Source: AP-15 sp963795485
GTDB lineage: Bacteria; Pseudomonadota; Alphaproteobacteria; ATCC43930; CGMCC-115725
DNA length: 64,000 nucleotides
Direction: 5' to 3'
Assembly (NCBI GenBank): GCA_963795485.1
Contig: CAWCIL010000034.1
Span: forward strand, 124,001-188,000
A program made the position numbers and the translations under genes. This document shows positions 1 to 12,829 of this stretch, piece after piece. How positions within the stretch are numbered: position 1 is the stretch's first letter; each line of letters opens with the position of its first letter. Under the pieces are notes generated by a model. The model worked only from the letters and a program-made list of their open reading frames with translations, did not search any database and was not told the origin of the DNA.

Positions 1-46
1 GCATTTTTGGATTCCCGCCGGCGCTGGGCTAGACGAAAAGCAGGAA

Positions 47-298
47 ATGCCGCCACCTCGGCTCTTGGTCATTGAAACCGATGCCGATAAGCCTGAGACA
101 GGAGCGCTCCTTTACCGCTTAAACGGCAATGGCGAGTGCGTCGGCGACACGTGGCACGAGAGCATCGACGCCGCCAAGGAACACGCCAGTGACGAGTATG
201 GGAAGGCGGTGCTGGTCTGGCAGGAGATACCGGCCGACATAGGTATCGACGCACTCGCAATGGCGGAGCTTGGCGCGGCCGTCCACAACAATCGGTAG
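47..298 (+). CDS. small hypothetical protein, 83 aa
   Basis: Small soluble protein of unknown function. The ATG at 47 follows a purine-rich stretch (agcaggaa) that can serve as ribosome binding site. The frame shows the strong GC bias at third positions seen in neighbouring genes, so I accept it as real. The product is acidic, with no signal peptide or membrane segment. A central GDTWHES stretch looks like the core of a short conserved family that I cannot name. It ends 65 bases before the Rieske oxygenase on the same strand with no visible terminator between them, so co-transcription is possible but unproven. Confidence 0.6.
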   Translation: MPPPRLLVIETDADKPETGALLYRLNGNGECVGDTWHESIDAAKEHASDEYGKAVLVWQEIPADIGIDALAMAELGAAVHNNR

Positions 299-363
299 GC
301 CGTATACCGTTTTTACGGATGCTTCAGCCCGGTCGGGGCTGGGTGGGCGAAAAGGAGAAACCG

Positions 364-1674
364 ATGAAGAGCCGGAAGGACAGCGAAGATTTGACCCGCA
401 TAGGCCCCGGCACGGTCATGGGCGGGATGATGCGGCAGTACTGGCTGCCGACGGCGATGTCGACGGAATTGGAGCGTGACGGGGCGCCGCTGCGTCTATT
501 GCTGCTCGGCGAGCGGCTGATCGCATTCCGCGACAGCGCGGGCCGGGTCGGGGTCATGGACCACCGCTGCCCGCATCGCTGCGCCTCGCTGTTTCTCGGA
601 CGCAACGAAGAGGGTGGCCTGCGCTGCGTCTATCACGGGTGGAAATTCGACGCGGCGGGGAATTGCGTCGACATGCCGAACGCACCGCCGCAGCACGACT
701 ACAAGGACAAGGTTCGGGCCAAGGCCTACAAAGTGGCCGAGCGCAACGGCCTCGTCTGGGTCTATATGGGCGAGCGCGCCGAGGCCCCGCCATTGCCGAT
801 GATCGAGGCCTCGCTGCTGCCGGAGAGCGAGTTGCAGGTCACCTTTGCGCAGCGCGAATGCAACTGGCTGCAGGCGCTCGAAGGCGACATCGACACCTCG
901 CATTTTGGCTTTCTGCACGCCGGCTCGGTCAATGCGGCCGATCTGGCCCCCGACAACTTGGTCCGCTGGACGGTCGCGAATAGAGCGCCCGAATATCACG
1001 TCAGCGATACCGATTGGGGCACGATGTACGCCGCCTATCGTCCGGCCGAGGCGGGGGAGACCTATTGGCGGTTTGCCAATTTCCTGTTTCCGTTCTGGAC
1101 GCAGACGCCGCAGGGTGCCTTCGACCGGGTCGGCAGCCGTGGCTGGGTCCCGATGGACGATACCCATACGATGTTCGTCAGCCTCTCGTGGAAAGGCCTG
1201 CCGGCATCGCGCGCTGCGCTCAGCAACAGCCGGGTGCTCCCCGGCTCCAAGCTGACGATGGATTTCGTGCCGAACACGACCGATTGGTATGGCCGCTGGC
1301 GGCTCGCCGGCAACGCCGCCAACGACTGGCTGGTCGATCGCGAGGCGCAAAAGAATGGCGGAATCTATACCGGCATCACTGGCATCCAGGCGCAGGACCA
1401 GGCGGTGACCGAGAGCATGGGGCCGATCAGCGACCATGATTTCGAGCATCTGGGGCCGAGCGACCGGATGATTACCCGCACCCGCCGCCGGCTGGCGCGC
1501 GCCGCCCGCGCCTTGAAAAAAGACAGCGCGGTGCCGCCGGGCGTGGACGATCCGGAGATTCAGCTCGAAGTGCGCAGCGGCGACTTTCTCGCCGACGACA
1601 AGCTCTCCTGGCGTGAGGCCTACGCGGCGCAGCTGCGCGCGGCGATGCGACCATTGCGTCGGGCGGCGGAGTAG
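364..1674 (+). CDS. Rieske [2Fe-2S] aromatic ring-hydroxylating oxygenase, alpha subunit
   Basis: Predicted oxygenase component of a phthalate-dioxygenase/O-demethylase type Rieske non-haem iron enzyme, 436 aa. The Rieske motif is C69-P-H71 and C88-V-Y-H91-G-W, binding the [2Fe-2S] cluster. The mononuclear iron region EGDIDTSHFGFLH supplies H180 and H185 with an upstream Asp bridging the centres. An upstream in-frame start at 319 exists, but ATG 364 has AAGGAG 8 bases before it and gives the usual N-terminus. No reductase or ferredoxin gene lies next to it, so the electron donor must be encoded elsewhere. It faces the convergent MetE-like gene 27 bases downstream. The substrate is not identifiable; hydroxylation or O-demethylation of a methoxylated aromatic is an inference from family. 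Confidence 0.88.
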   Translation: MKSRKDSEDLTRIGPGTVMGGMMRQYWLPTAMSTELERDGAPLRLLLLGERLIAFRDSAGRVGVMDHRCPHRCASLFLGRNEEGGLRCVYHGWKFDAAGNCVDMPNAPPQHDYKDKVRAKAYKVAERNGLVWVYMGERAEAPPLPMIEASLLPESELQVTFAQRECNWLQALEGDIDTSHFGFLHAGSVNAADLAPDNLVRWTVANRAPEYHVSDTDWGTMYAAYRPAEAGETYWRFANFLFPFWTQTPQGAFDRVGSRGWVPMDDTHTMFVSLSWKGLPASRAALSNSRVLPGSKLTMDFVPNTTDWYGRWRLAGNAANDWLVDREAQKNGGIYTGITGIQAQDQAVTESMGPISDHDFEHLGPSDRMITRTRRRLARAARALKKDSAVPPGVDDPEIQLEVRSGDFLADDKLSWREAYAAQLRAAMRPLRRAAE

Positions 1675-1701
1675 GCCGCAGCCGCGCAACGGGGTCTCGC
1701 T

Positions 1702-2850
1702 CTATCCGCCCCACAGCCGCTTTGTGGCGATCGCCGCGCCTTCGGCCATCGCGGCAAGCTTTTTGAACGAGATGTCGGGGTCGAGCTTACCGTAGCCGGC
1801 GAAGGTGCCAAAACCGCAATCGGTGCCGGCGATGACCCGCTCGCGGCCGACGATGTCGGCAAAGCGGCAGAGGCGCTCGGCGACCAGCTCCGGGTGCTCG
1901 ACGTAGTTGGTCGAGGTGTCGAGCACGCCGGGGATCAGGATCTTGTCGTCGGGCAGCTTGGTTTCCTGCCACACGTTCCATTCATGCGCGTGGCGCGGGT
2001 TGGCGGCCTCGACGACCAATGCCTGCGGCTTGGCTTTGACCAGGATCGGGGCGACCTTGGCGAACGGGATGTCGTGGTCGTGCGGTCCTTCGTAATTGCC
2101 CCAGCAGATGTGGATGCGGGCGCGATCGGCGGGCACATTGCGCAGCGCATGGTTCAGCACCTCGACATGGAATTGGGCGCGCTTGAGAAAATCGCCTTCG
2201 TCGAGATCCTGAAAGCTGGTGTGGCGCGCCATCGCCAGATCGGGGCAATCGAGCTGCAGCACGAACCCGGCACCGGCGATCGCCTCGTATTCCTCCTGCA
2301 TCGCCGCGGCGACGGCTTCGACATAGGCCTCGTGGCTCGGGTAAAAGGCGTTGCTCTGAAACACCGGCACCAGCCCGGGCGAGGCGGCGGTCATAAACCC
2401 TTCGACGGCAACGGCCTGGTCGAGCGCGGCGCGCAAATTGGCGAGGTCCTGTCGCAGCGGCTCGCGGTCATGCCAGGCGATCGGGCCCGTGCATTGGGCG
2501 CGGCGCGCGGTGTTGCCGCCGGTCATCCGCTCGTAAGCGGCGACAAAGTTCGGGTGGTCGCGAGTGTCGAGCCTGGGCTTTGCCGGCTGATGCCCGGAAA
2601 ACCCCGAGAGCCGGTCGGCGATATAGGTCGAATAGCCGGGCTTCGACATCTCGCCGTCGTTGACGATATCGACGCCGACCGCGGCCTGGCGGCGGACGAT
2701 GTCGAGGACCGCCTGGCGCACCAGCCGGTCGAGCTCGCCGCGGTCGTAGGTTTCGCCCTGATCCTTTTTCACCAGCAGCTGGCGCAATTCCGGCGGGCGC
2801 GGCAGGCTGCCGACATGGGTCGTCAGAATGCGGTCCTGGCTCGTCTTCAT
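1702..2850 (-). CDS. MetE-core (cobalamin-independent methionine synthase C-terminal domain) methyltransferase, paralogue 1
   Basis: A 382-residue stand-alone version of the catalytic barrel of cobalamin-independent methionine synthase. It begins with the family hallmark RILTTHVGSLPRP. Predicted zinc ligands are H247 and C249 (HICWGN), E281 (VVEAANPRHAHEW) and C345 (GTDCGFGTF). The N-terminal half of full-length MetE is absent, so it may use a methyl donor other than methyl-tetrahydrofolate polyglutamate, or act on a non-homocysteine thiol. The frame stays open upstream, but ATG 2850 aligns with the start of the second paralogue (4377-5561). It is divergent from the MFS carrier, with a 207-base region between them that should hold both promoters. 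True substrate unknown. Confidence 0.82.
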   Translation of the reverse strand: MKTSQDRILTTHVGSLPRPPELRQLLVKKDQGETYDRGELDRLVRQAVLDIVRRQAAVGVDIVNDGEMSKPGYSTYIADRLSGFSGHQPAKPRLDTRDHPNFVAAYERMTGGNTARRAQCTGPIAWHDREPLRQDLANLRAALDQAVAVEGFMTAASPGLVPVFQSNAFYPSHEAYVEAVAAAMQEEYEAIAGAGFVLQLDCPDLAMARHTSFQDLDEGDFLKRAQFHVEVLNHALRNVPADRARIHICWGNYEGPHDHDIPFAKVAPILVKAKPQALVVEAANPRHAHEWNVWQETKLPDDKILIPGVLDTSTNYVEHPELVAERLCRFADIVGRERVIAGTDCGFGTFAGYGKLDPDISFKKLAAMAEGAAIATKRLWGG

Positions 2851-3057
2851 CGCTTTCCCCCGGATTGGCGCGTTCTGGCCCGGAGCATGCGCCTCCATGC
2901 TCCGGCCGGCAAGGAGGGCGGCGGTGCCCGGCGGGATCGCGGTTGACCGACGCAACCGGAAGCCGTAATTCACATTCCGGTAAGGAAGGTTAAGCCGTCG
3001 GCCGGTCCGTACAGAGCCGGCGCGGAGACCCGGAACATTCCGAGGGAGGAACGACCA

Positions 3058-4350
3058 ATGCAGAGCGCATCGTTGCCGCGTGCGCCGGCTGCGGCACCGC
3101 CGGCAAACCGTTGGCTCCAGCTGATCATCGGCATCGTGTGCATGGTGATGATCGCCAACCTGCAATATGGCTGGACCTTGTTCGTGCATCCGATGAGCAA
3201 GGTGCATGGCTGGTCGATCGCCGACATCCAGATAGCCTTCAGCATCTTCGTCGCGCTCGAGACCTGGCTGACCCCGATCGAGGGATGGATCGTCGATCGC
3301 ATCGGCCCGAAGAACGGGCCGCGGCTGATGATCGCCTTTGGCGGGGTGCTGGTGGCGATCGCGTGGATCATCAATTCGCGCGCCGATTCCCTGTCGATGC
3401 TCTATTTCGGGGCGGCTCTGTCGGGAGTCGGCGCCGGAGCGGTCTACGCGACCTGCGTCGGCAATGCGGTCAAATGGTTCCCCGACCGCCGCGGTCTCGC
3501 CGTCGGCCTGACCGCCGCCGGGTTTGGCGCGGGTGCCGCGGCGACCGTCATCCCGATCCGCGCGGTCATCGCGGCGCATGGCTATGCCGCGGCGTTCTTC
3601 TGGTTCGGGCTCGTGCAGGGCGTCATCATTTTTGTCGTCGCCTGGGCGCTGCGCGCGCCCTACCCCGGTGAGACCGCGAGTGCAGCGGCGCCCAAGGTGA
3701 TGCAGACGGCCGACAGCTATTCGCCGCAAGCCATGCTGGCGACCCCGGTGTTCTGGGTGCTCTACCTCATGTTTCTGCTCGTTGCCGCGAGCGGGCTGAT
3801 GGCGACCGCCCAGATCGCGCTGATCGCGCGCGACTTCCATGTCGCCAACGTGGTGCTGCTGCTCGGCGGCACGGCGTTGACTGTCGCGCTGCTGGTCGAC
3901 AACGTCGCGAATGGCGCGGCACGGCCGCTGTTCGGCTGGATCTCCGACCATATCGGCCGCGAATACACAATGGCGATCGCCTTCGGCCTCGGCGGGATCA
4001 GCTATTGGCTGCTGGGATCGCTCGGCACCGCGCCTTGGGCGTTTGTCATCTTCGCCGGGTTGATCTTTCTGACCTGGGGCGAAATCTTCAGCCTGTTCCC
4101 AGCGACCTGCACCGACAGCTTCGGCCCGAAATACGCGACGACGAATCTTAGCTTCCTATACACCGCCAAGGGGGTCGCGGCGTTTCTTGTGCCCTTGGCG
4201 AATGTGATCAAGGCCGCGACCGGCAGTTGGCACATGGTCTTCGTGGTCACCGCGATCATGAATTTCGCGGTCGTGGCACTCGCCCTCTTCGTGCTGCGCC
4301 CGTTGCGCTCGCGTTCGATGGCGGTGCACGCCTATCATCCCGCCGAGTGA
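3058..4350 (+). CDS. MFS transporter, oxalate/formate antiporter (OFA)-like
   Basis: Inner-membrane carrier of 430 aa with about 12 predicted membrane helices. The first helix region IANLQYGWTLFVHPM matches the OxlT/OFA subgroup (YGWTLFVNP-type), and WIVDRIGPKNGP is the MFS loop 2-3 motif. ATG 3058 is preceded by GAGGGAGGAACGACCA, a good ribosome binding site. The second MetE-like gene starts 27 bases downstream, so these two are probably one operon. Substrate is likely a small carboxylate by family, but specificity cannot be read from sequence. Its position between two MetE-core paralogues suggests it imports the compound they act on. Confidence 0.83.
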   Translation: MQSASLPRAPAAAPPANRWLQLIIGIVCMVMIANLQYGWTLFVHPMSKVHGWSIADIQIAFSIFVALETWLTPIEGWIVDRIGPKNGPRLMIAFGGVLVAIAWIINSRADSLSMLYFGAALSGVGAGAVYATCVGNAVKWFPDRRGLAVGLTAAGFGAGAAATVIPIRAVIAAHGYAAAFFWFGLVQGVIIFVVAWALRAPYPGETASAAAPKVMQTADSYSPQAMLATPVFWVLYLMFLLVAASGLMATAQIALIARDFHVANVVLLLGGTALTVALLVDNVANGAARPLFGWISDHIGREYTMAIAFGLGGISYWLLGSLGTAPWAFVIFAGLIFLTWGEIFSLFPATCTDSFGPKYATTNLSFLYTAKGVAAFLVPLANVIKAATGSWHMVFVVTAIMNFAVVALALFVLRPLRSRSMAVHAYHPAE

Positions 4351-4376
4351 GGGTGGGCATCGCGAGGCTCCGGCAG

Positions 4377-5561
4377 ATGAAACGCAGCACCGAACGTATC
4401 CTGACGACCCATGTCGGCAGCTTGCCGCGCCCGCCCGACCTGCTCGAATTCCTCGAGGCGCGCGAAACCGGGCGGCCGGTCGAGCAGTCGGCGTTCGACG
4501 CCTGTCTCTCTGCCTCGGTCCACGAAATCGTGCATAAGCAGGTGGCGGCCGGGATCGACAGCGTGTGCGACGGCGAGCTGGGCAAGATCTCCTACACCTT
4601 TTATGTCCGACACCGGCTGTCCGGCATCGGCGCCTTTCGCGGTGGCGACAACGACCGGCCGCCGCCGACCGCGGCGCATCGCGACCTGCTCGACCATCCG
4701 GATTTTCATCAGCGGCTCAACCGGAAGCGGGGCGGCACCTCATGGTTCAGCCGCGAGGCGGTGCCGTGCTGCACCGGCCCGGTTGCCTACCAGGACCGAC
4801 GGCCGCTGACGGTCGATCTGGCCAATCTCGCCGAGGCCTGCGCCGCGGCCAAGCCCAACGAAGCTTTCATGAACGCGGCCTCGCCCGGCGTGCTGACCAA
4901 ATTCGTGCCCGACCGCTACTACCGCGACGAGGACGCCTATGTCGAAGCCTTGGCCAATGCGCTGAAGGAAGAATACGAGGCGATCCACCGGGCCGGCTTC
5001 ATCCTGCAGATCGACGCGCCCGATCTCGGTTCGGCCCGGCACAACCAGTATCAGCATCTTTCGGACGGCGAATTCCTGCGGGTGGCCGAGCGCAACATCG
5101 CCGCTCTCAATCACGCGACCGCCAATATCCCGCCGGAGGCGATGCGCATGCACCTGTGCTGGGGCAATTACGAGGGGCCGCACACCCACGACATCCCGCT
5201 CGCCAAGATCCTCGAGGTAGCGGTGCGAGCGCGGCCCTCGGGATTGTCGTTCGAGGCGGCCAATCCGCGGCACGCCCATGAATGGGAGGATCTGCACGAG
5301 GCCAAGATCCCCGACGACAAGGTGCTGATTCCGGGGGTCATCGACTCGACGACGAATTTTGTCGAGCATCCGCGGCTGATCGCCCAGCGGATCGCAAACT
5401 ATGCCGGGGTGGTTGGCCGGGAGCGGGTCACCGCCGGAGCCGATTGCGGCTTTGCCACCTTCGCCTTTGTCGACAACGCGGTGTCGCCCTCGGTGGTATG
5501 GGCGAAGCTGGCGGCGCTGGCCGAAGGCGCCCACATCGCCAGCGACCGGCTGTGGGGCTGA
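4377..5561 (+). CDS. MetE-core methyltransferase, paralogue 2
   Basis: Second stand-alone MetE catalytic-domain protein, 394 aa, collinear with the product of 1702-2850 and sharing the hallmark RILTTHVGSLPRP near the N-terminus. Zinc-site motifs HLCWGNYEGPHTHD, SFEAANPRHAHEW and GADCGFATF are intact. It carries an internal stretch (GGDNDRPPPTAAHRDLL) that the paralogue lacks in this form. The frame is open upstream into the MFS gene, but ATG 4377 gives the conserved start and sits 26 bases after the MFS stop. The GMC oxidoreductase follows 36 bases later on the same strand. Likely an operon: carrier, methyltransferase, oxidoreductase. Substrate unknown. Confidence 0.82.
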   Translation: MKRSTERILTTHVGSLPRPPDLLEFLEARETGRPVEQSAFDACLSASVHEIVHKQVAAGIDSVCDGELGKISYTFYVRHRLSGIGAFRGGDNDRPPPTAAHRDLLDHPDFHQRLNRKRGGTSWFSREAVPCCTGPVAYQDRRPLTVDLANLAEACAAAKPNEAFMNAASPGVLTKFVPDRYYRDEDAYVEALANALKEEYEAIHRAGFILQIDAPDLGSARHNQYQHLSDGEFLRVAERNIAALNHATANIPPEAMRMHLCWGNYEGPHTHDIPLAKILEVAVRARPSGLSFEAANPRHAHEWEDLHEAKIPDDKVLIPGVIDSTTNFVEHPRLIAQRIANYAGVVGRERVTAGADCGFATFAFVDNAVSPSVVWAKLAALAEGAHIASDRLWG

Positions 5562-5597
5562 GCCGGCGCCAATTTTTGCGACAGAGCGATAGCGATC

Positions 5598-7232
5598 ATG
5601 CAAAGCGACAGAGAGTTCGATTACATCATCGTCGGCGCCGGCTCCGCCGGGTGCGTCTTGGCCAACCGGCTGAGCGCCGATGGGCGCTCGCGGGTGTTGC
5701 TGCTCGAAGCCGGCGGCAAGGACCGCAACCCTTGGATCCATATTCCGGCCGGCTTCTACCGCAACATCTACCACCCGAAGATCACCTGGCAGTTCGAGAC
5801 CGAGCCGCAGGCCGAGCTCGGCGGTCGGCGGGTGCCGTGGCCGCGCGGCAAGGTGCTGGGCGGGTCGAGCTCGATCAACGGGCTCATCTACATCCGCGGG
5901 CAGCGTCAGGATTTCGATTTGTGGCGCCAGCTCGGCAACGCCGGCTGGTCGTATGACGACGTATTGCCCTATTTCCGTCGCGCCGAGAACCAGGAGCGCG
6001 GCAGCGACGAGCACCACGGGGCGGGCGGCCCGCTCAGCGTCTCCGATCTGCGCGCCCGGCATGAGCTGCACGACGCGTTTATCGCTGCCGCCGAGCAGGC
6101 CGGATATCGGCGCAACCACGACTTCAACGGCCCCGACCAGGATGGGGTCGGGCCGTTGCAGGTGACCGTGCGCCGGATGCGCCGGTGCAGCGCCGCGGTC
6201 GCCTATCTGCGTCCGGCCTTGAAGCGCCCCAACCTCAGGGTCGAGATCCGTGCCTTGGCGCATCGGGTGCTGTTCGAGGGCAAACACGCGGTCGGCCTCG
6301 AATATGCGCAGAACGGGGTGGTGCATCAGGTGCGCGCGCGGGGCGAGGTGATCCTCGCCGGCGGCTCGATCAACTCGCCGCAATTGCTGCAGCTCTCCGG
6401 CGTCGGACCGGGTGAGCTGCTGCGCGGGCTCGGCATCGCCGTGGTCCACGACATGCCGGGCGTCGGCGAGAATCTGCAGGACCACCTGAATTCTCGCGTG
6501 GTCTATCGCGTCAAGCGCGCCAATACCTTGAACGAGATTTCGCGCTCGCGGCTGCGCCAGGCCCGAGCCGGGCTCGAATACGCTTTGGCGCGCCGCGGCG
6601 CCCTGATGATGGGGGCAGCACCGATCGGCCTCTTCGTGCGCACCCGACCCGGCCTCGATTCGCCCGACGTGCAGTACCAGTTTCTCGCCGGCAGCTTTGT
6701 CAGGCCGGGCAGAGAGATGCACGATTTTCCAGGCTGTCAGGCGACCTGCATCCCGTGCCGGCCGGAAAGCCGCGGCTGGCTCAGGATCCGCTCGCCCTAT
6801 CCCGCGATCCCACCGGCGATCCAGCCCAACTATCTCTCGACCCAGGCCGACAAGGACACGCTGGTCGCTGGTCTCAGGATTGCCCGCAAGGTGTTCGAGA
6901 GCCCGGCGATGGCGGCGCTGGTGGTTGGCGAGGTGCTGCCGGGGCCGGCGACCCAGAGCGACTCCCAATGGCTCGACCATATCGCCGAGACCGCCGGCAC
7001 TACCTTTCACCCGACCTCGACCTGCATGATGGGCGGACCCGAACGCGGCGTCGTCGATACCGAATTGCGCGTGCATGGTCTCGACGGGCTGCGGGTGATC
7101 GATGCCTCGGTGATGCCGACGGTCGTCTCCGGCAACACCAACGCGACGGTGATCATGATCGCCGAAAAAGGCGCCGAGATGATCCTCGCCGCCGCGCGCG
7201 CCGGCGCCACGGCTGCCGCACGGGCCGCCTGA
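5598..7232 (+). CDS. GMC-family FAD oxidoreductase (choline/alcohol dehydrogenase-like)
   Basis: Flavoprotein of 544 aa, full length for the glucose-methanol-choline family. The ADP-binding motif is IIVGAGSAGCVLANRLS at residues 10-26. GMC signature 1 is WPRGKVLGGSSSING and signature 2 is GGSINSPQLLQLSGVG. The C-terminal substrate-binding block has the catalytic His in TTFHPTSTCMMG and the partner Asn in VSGNTNATV. It oxidises an alcohol to an aldehyde, with electrons passing to oxygen or a quinone. It is third in a likely operon after the MFS carrier and the MetE-like protein, which suggests it acts on the same imported compound or a demethylated product, but this is inference. Confidence 0.9.
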   Translation: MQSDREFDYIIVGAGSAGCVLANRLSADGRSRVLLLEAGGKDRNPWIHIPAGFYRNIYHPKITWQFETEPQAELGGRRVPWPRGKVLGGSSSINGLIYIRGQRQDFDLWRQLGNAGWSYDDVLPYFRRAENQERGSDEHHGAGGPLSVSDLRARHELHDAFIAAAEQAGYRRNHDFNGPDQDGVGPLQVTVRRMRRCSAAVAYLRPALKRPNLRVEIRALAHRVLFEGKHAVGLEYAQNGVVHQVRARGEVILAGGSINSPQLLQLSGVGPGELLRGLGIAVVHDMPGVGENLQDHLNSRVVYRVKRANTLNEISRSRLRQARAGLEYALARRGALMMGAAPIGLFVRTRPGLDSPDVQYQFLAGSFVRPGREMHDFPGCQATCIPCRPESRGWLRIRSPYPAIPPAIQPNYLSTQADKDTLVAGLRIARKVFESPAMAALVVGEVLPGPATQSDSQWLDHIAETAGTTFHPTSTCMMGGPERGVVDTELRVHGLDGLRVIDASVMPTVVSGNTNATVIMIAEKGAEMILAAARAGATAAARAA

Positions 7233-7299
7233 CGCGCTGCCCCGCATCGGCCCGAAAGGCCGGGCCGGCGACGGGCAGAGAAACCGAACACCCTCCCAG

Positions 7300-8439
7300 A
7301 TGACGACGATCGTCCATCTGATCACCGGGCTTGGGATCGGCGGTGCGGAACGGATGCTGACGCGTCTGGCGACCCGAATCGCGCGCGACCGCTTCACGAC
7401 ATCGGTCGTCAGCATGACCGACGCCGGCAAGATGGGGCCGCTTCTGATCGATGCTGGGATTGCGGTCGAGGCATTGGGCATGCGGCGCGGCGTGGCCGAT
7501 CCGAGCGGGCTCGCCCGGCTGCTGAAAATCCTGCGCCGGGAGCGCCCTCAGGTGCTGCAGACCTGGCTCTACCACGCCGATCTGTTGGGGCTGACCGCGC
7601 GCTGGCTCGGCCAGGCGCCGGGTCTGGTGTGGAATGTCCGCTGCTCGGAATCGGTCGGCTCCAAGGCGGTGCGTCTGGCTTTAAGCCGGCTCTCGTCAAT
7701 GCCCGATGCGGTCGTCGTCAATTCGCTCGCCGGGCAGCGGTTTCACCAGAGCCTCGGCTACCGGCCCAGGCGTTGGGAGCACATCCCGAACGGCATCGAC
7801 ACCAGCGAATTGCGGCCCGACGACGCGGCCCGGCGTAGACTGCGCGCCGCGCTCGGCATCGCCGAGGACATGATCGCGATCGGGCTGCCGGCGCGCTATC
7901 ACCCGATGAAGGACCACGCGACCTTCCTTGCCGCCGCCGCGAAATCGGCGCAGCGGCGGCCGGAAGCGGTGTTCGTGCTGGTCGGCGCCGGGGTCGATCC
8001 CGGCAATCGGGAGCTCGCCGCAGCCATCGCCGCGCATGGGCTGGAGCGCCGGGTGCGCCTGCTCGGCGAATGCCAAGACATGCGCGCCGTCTATCCGGCG
8101 TTTGACATTGCCACATTGTCCTCGGCGTTCGGTGAGGGCTGGCCCAATGTGATCGGCGAAGCAATGTCCTGCGGCGTGCCCTGCGTCGCTACCGACAGCG
8201 GCGACAGCGCCGATATCCTCGGTCCCACCGGTCTCGTGGTCCCTCCGCGCAACCCGCCGGCATTGGCCGCCGCCTGGGAGAGGCTCGCGGCGCTCGCGCC
8301 CGACGAGCGGCGCAGGCTCGGCGCCGAAGCACGCGAGCGGATTGTTCGCCATTATGATTTGGCAGCGGTCATCGGCCGCTACGAGGCGTTGTACGACGAG
8401 ATTTCAGGCCAGTGCGGGGATTGCCGCCGCCGCGCCTGA
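7300..8439 (+). CDS. GT4-family glycosyltransferase
   Basis: Retaining glycosyltransferase with GT-B fold, 379 aa. The N-terminal domain starts with a glycine-rich donor loop (LITGLGIGGAERML), and the C-terminal domain has the E-x7-E motif in FGEGWPNVIGEAMSCGVP, which binds the sugar nucleotide. This is typical of enzymes that build capsule, exopolysaccharide or lipopolysaccharide side chains. It starts 67 bases after the GMC gene but is functionally unrelated to it and has no other polysaccharide genes beside it, so acceptor and donor are unknown. It converges with the Lhr helicase gene with 10 bases between stops. Confidence 0.87.
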   Translation: MTTIVHLITGLGIGGAERMLTRLATRIARDRFTTSVVSMTDAGKMGPLLIDAGIAVEALGMRRGVADPSGLARLLKILRRERPQVLQTWLYHADLLGLTARWLGQAPGLVWNVRCSESVGSKAVRLALSRLSSMPDAVVVNSLAGQRFHQSLGYRPRRWEHIPNGIDTSELRPDDAARRRLRAALGIAEDMIAIGLPARYHPMKDHATFLAAAAKSAQRRPEAVFVLVGAGVDPGNRELAAAIAAHGLERRVRLLGECQDMRAVYPAFDIATLSSAFGEGWPNVIGEAMSCGVPCVATDSGDSADILGPTGLVVPPRNPPALAAAWERLAALAPDERRRLGAEARERIVRHYDLAAVIGRYEALYDEISGQCGDCRRRA

Positions 8440-8449
8440 GACGGTCCCG

Positions 8450-12757
<4,308 letters not shown>

Positions 12758-12829
12758 TGGCGATCCGCCAGACTACGATTTCGGTTGCCAGGAAGCTGCC
12801 ACGGAATAAGGGGTGAATCGCGTGGCAAA

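Noticed and set aside
496..1689. Long minus-strand open frame opposite the Rieske oxygenase
   Set aside because: High GC makes antisense frames open. It has no family signature, while the plus strand has intact Rieske motifs.
4740..7481. 913-codon minus-strand frame opposite the MetE-like and GMC genes
   Set aside because: Shadow frame: Arg/Pro/Gly-rich, no domains, and both plus-strand genes are fully conserved.
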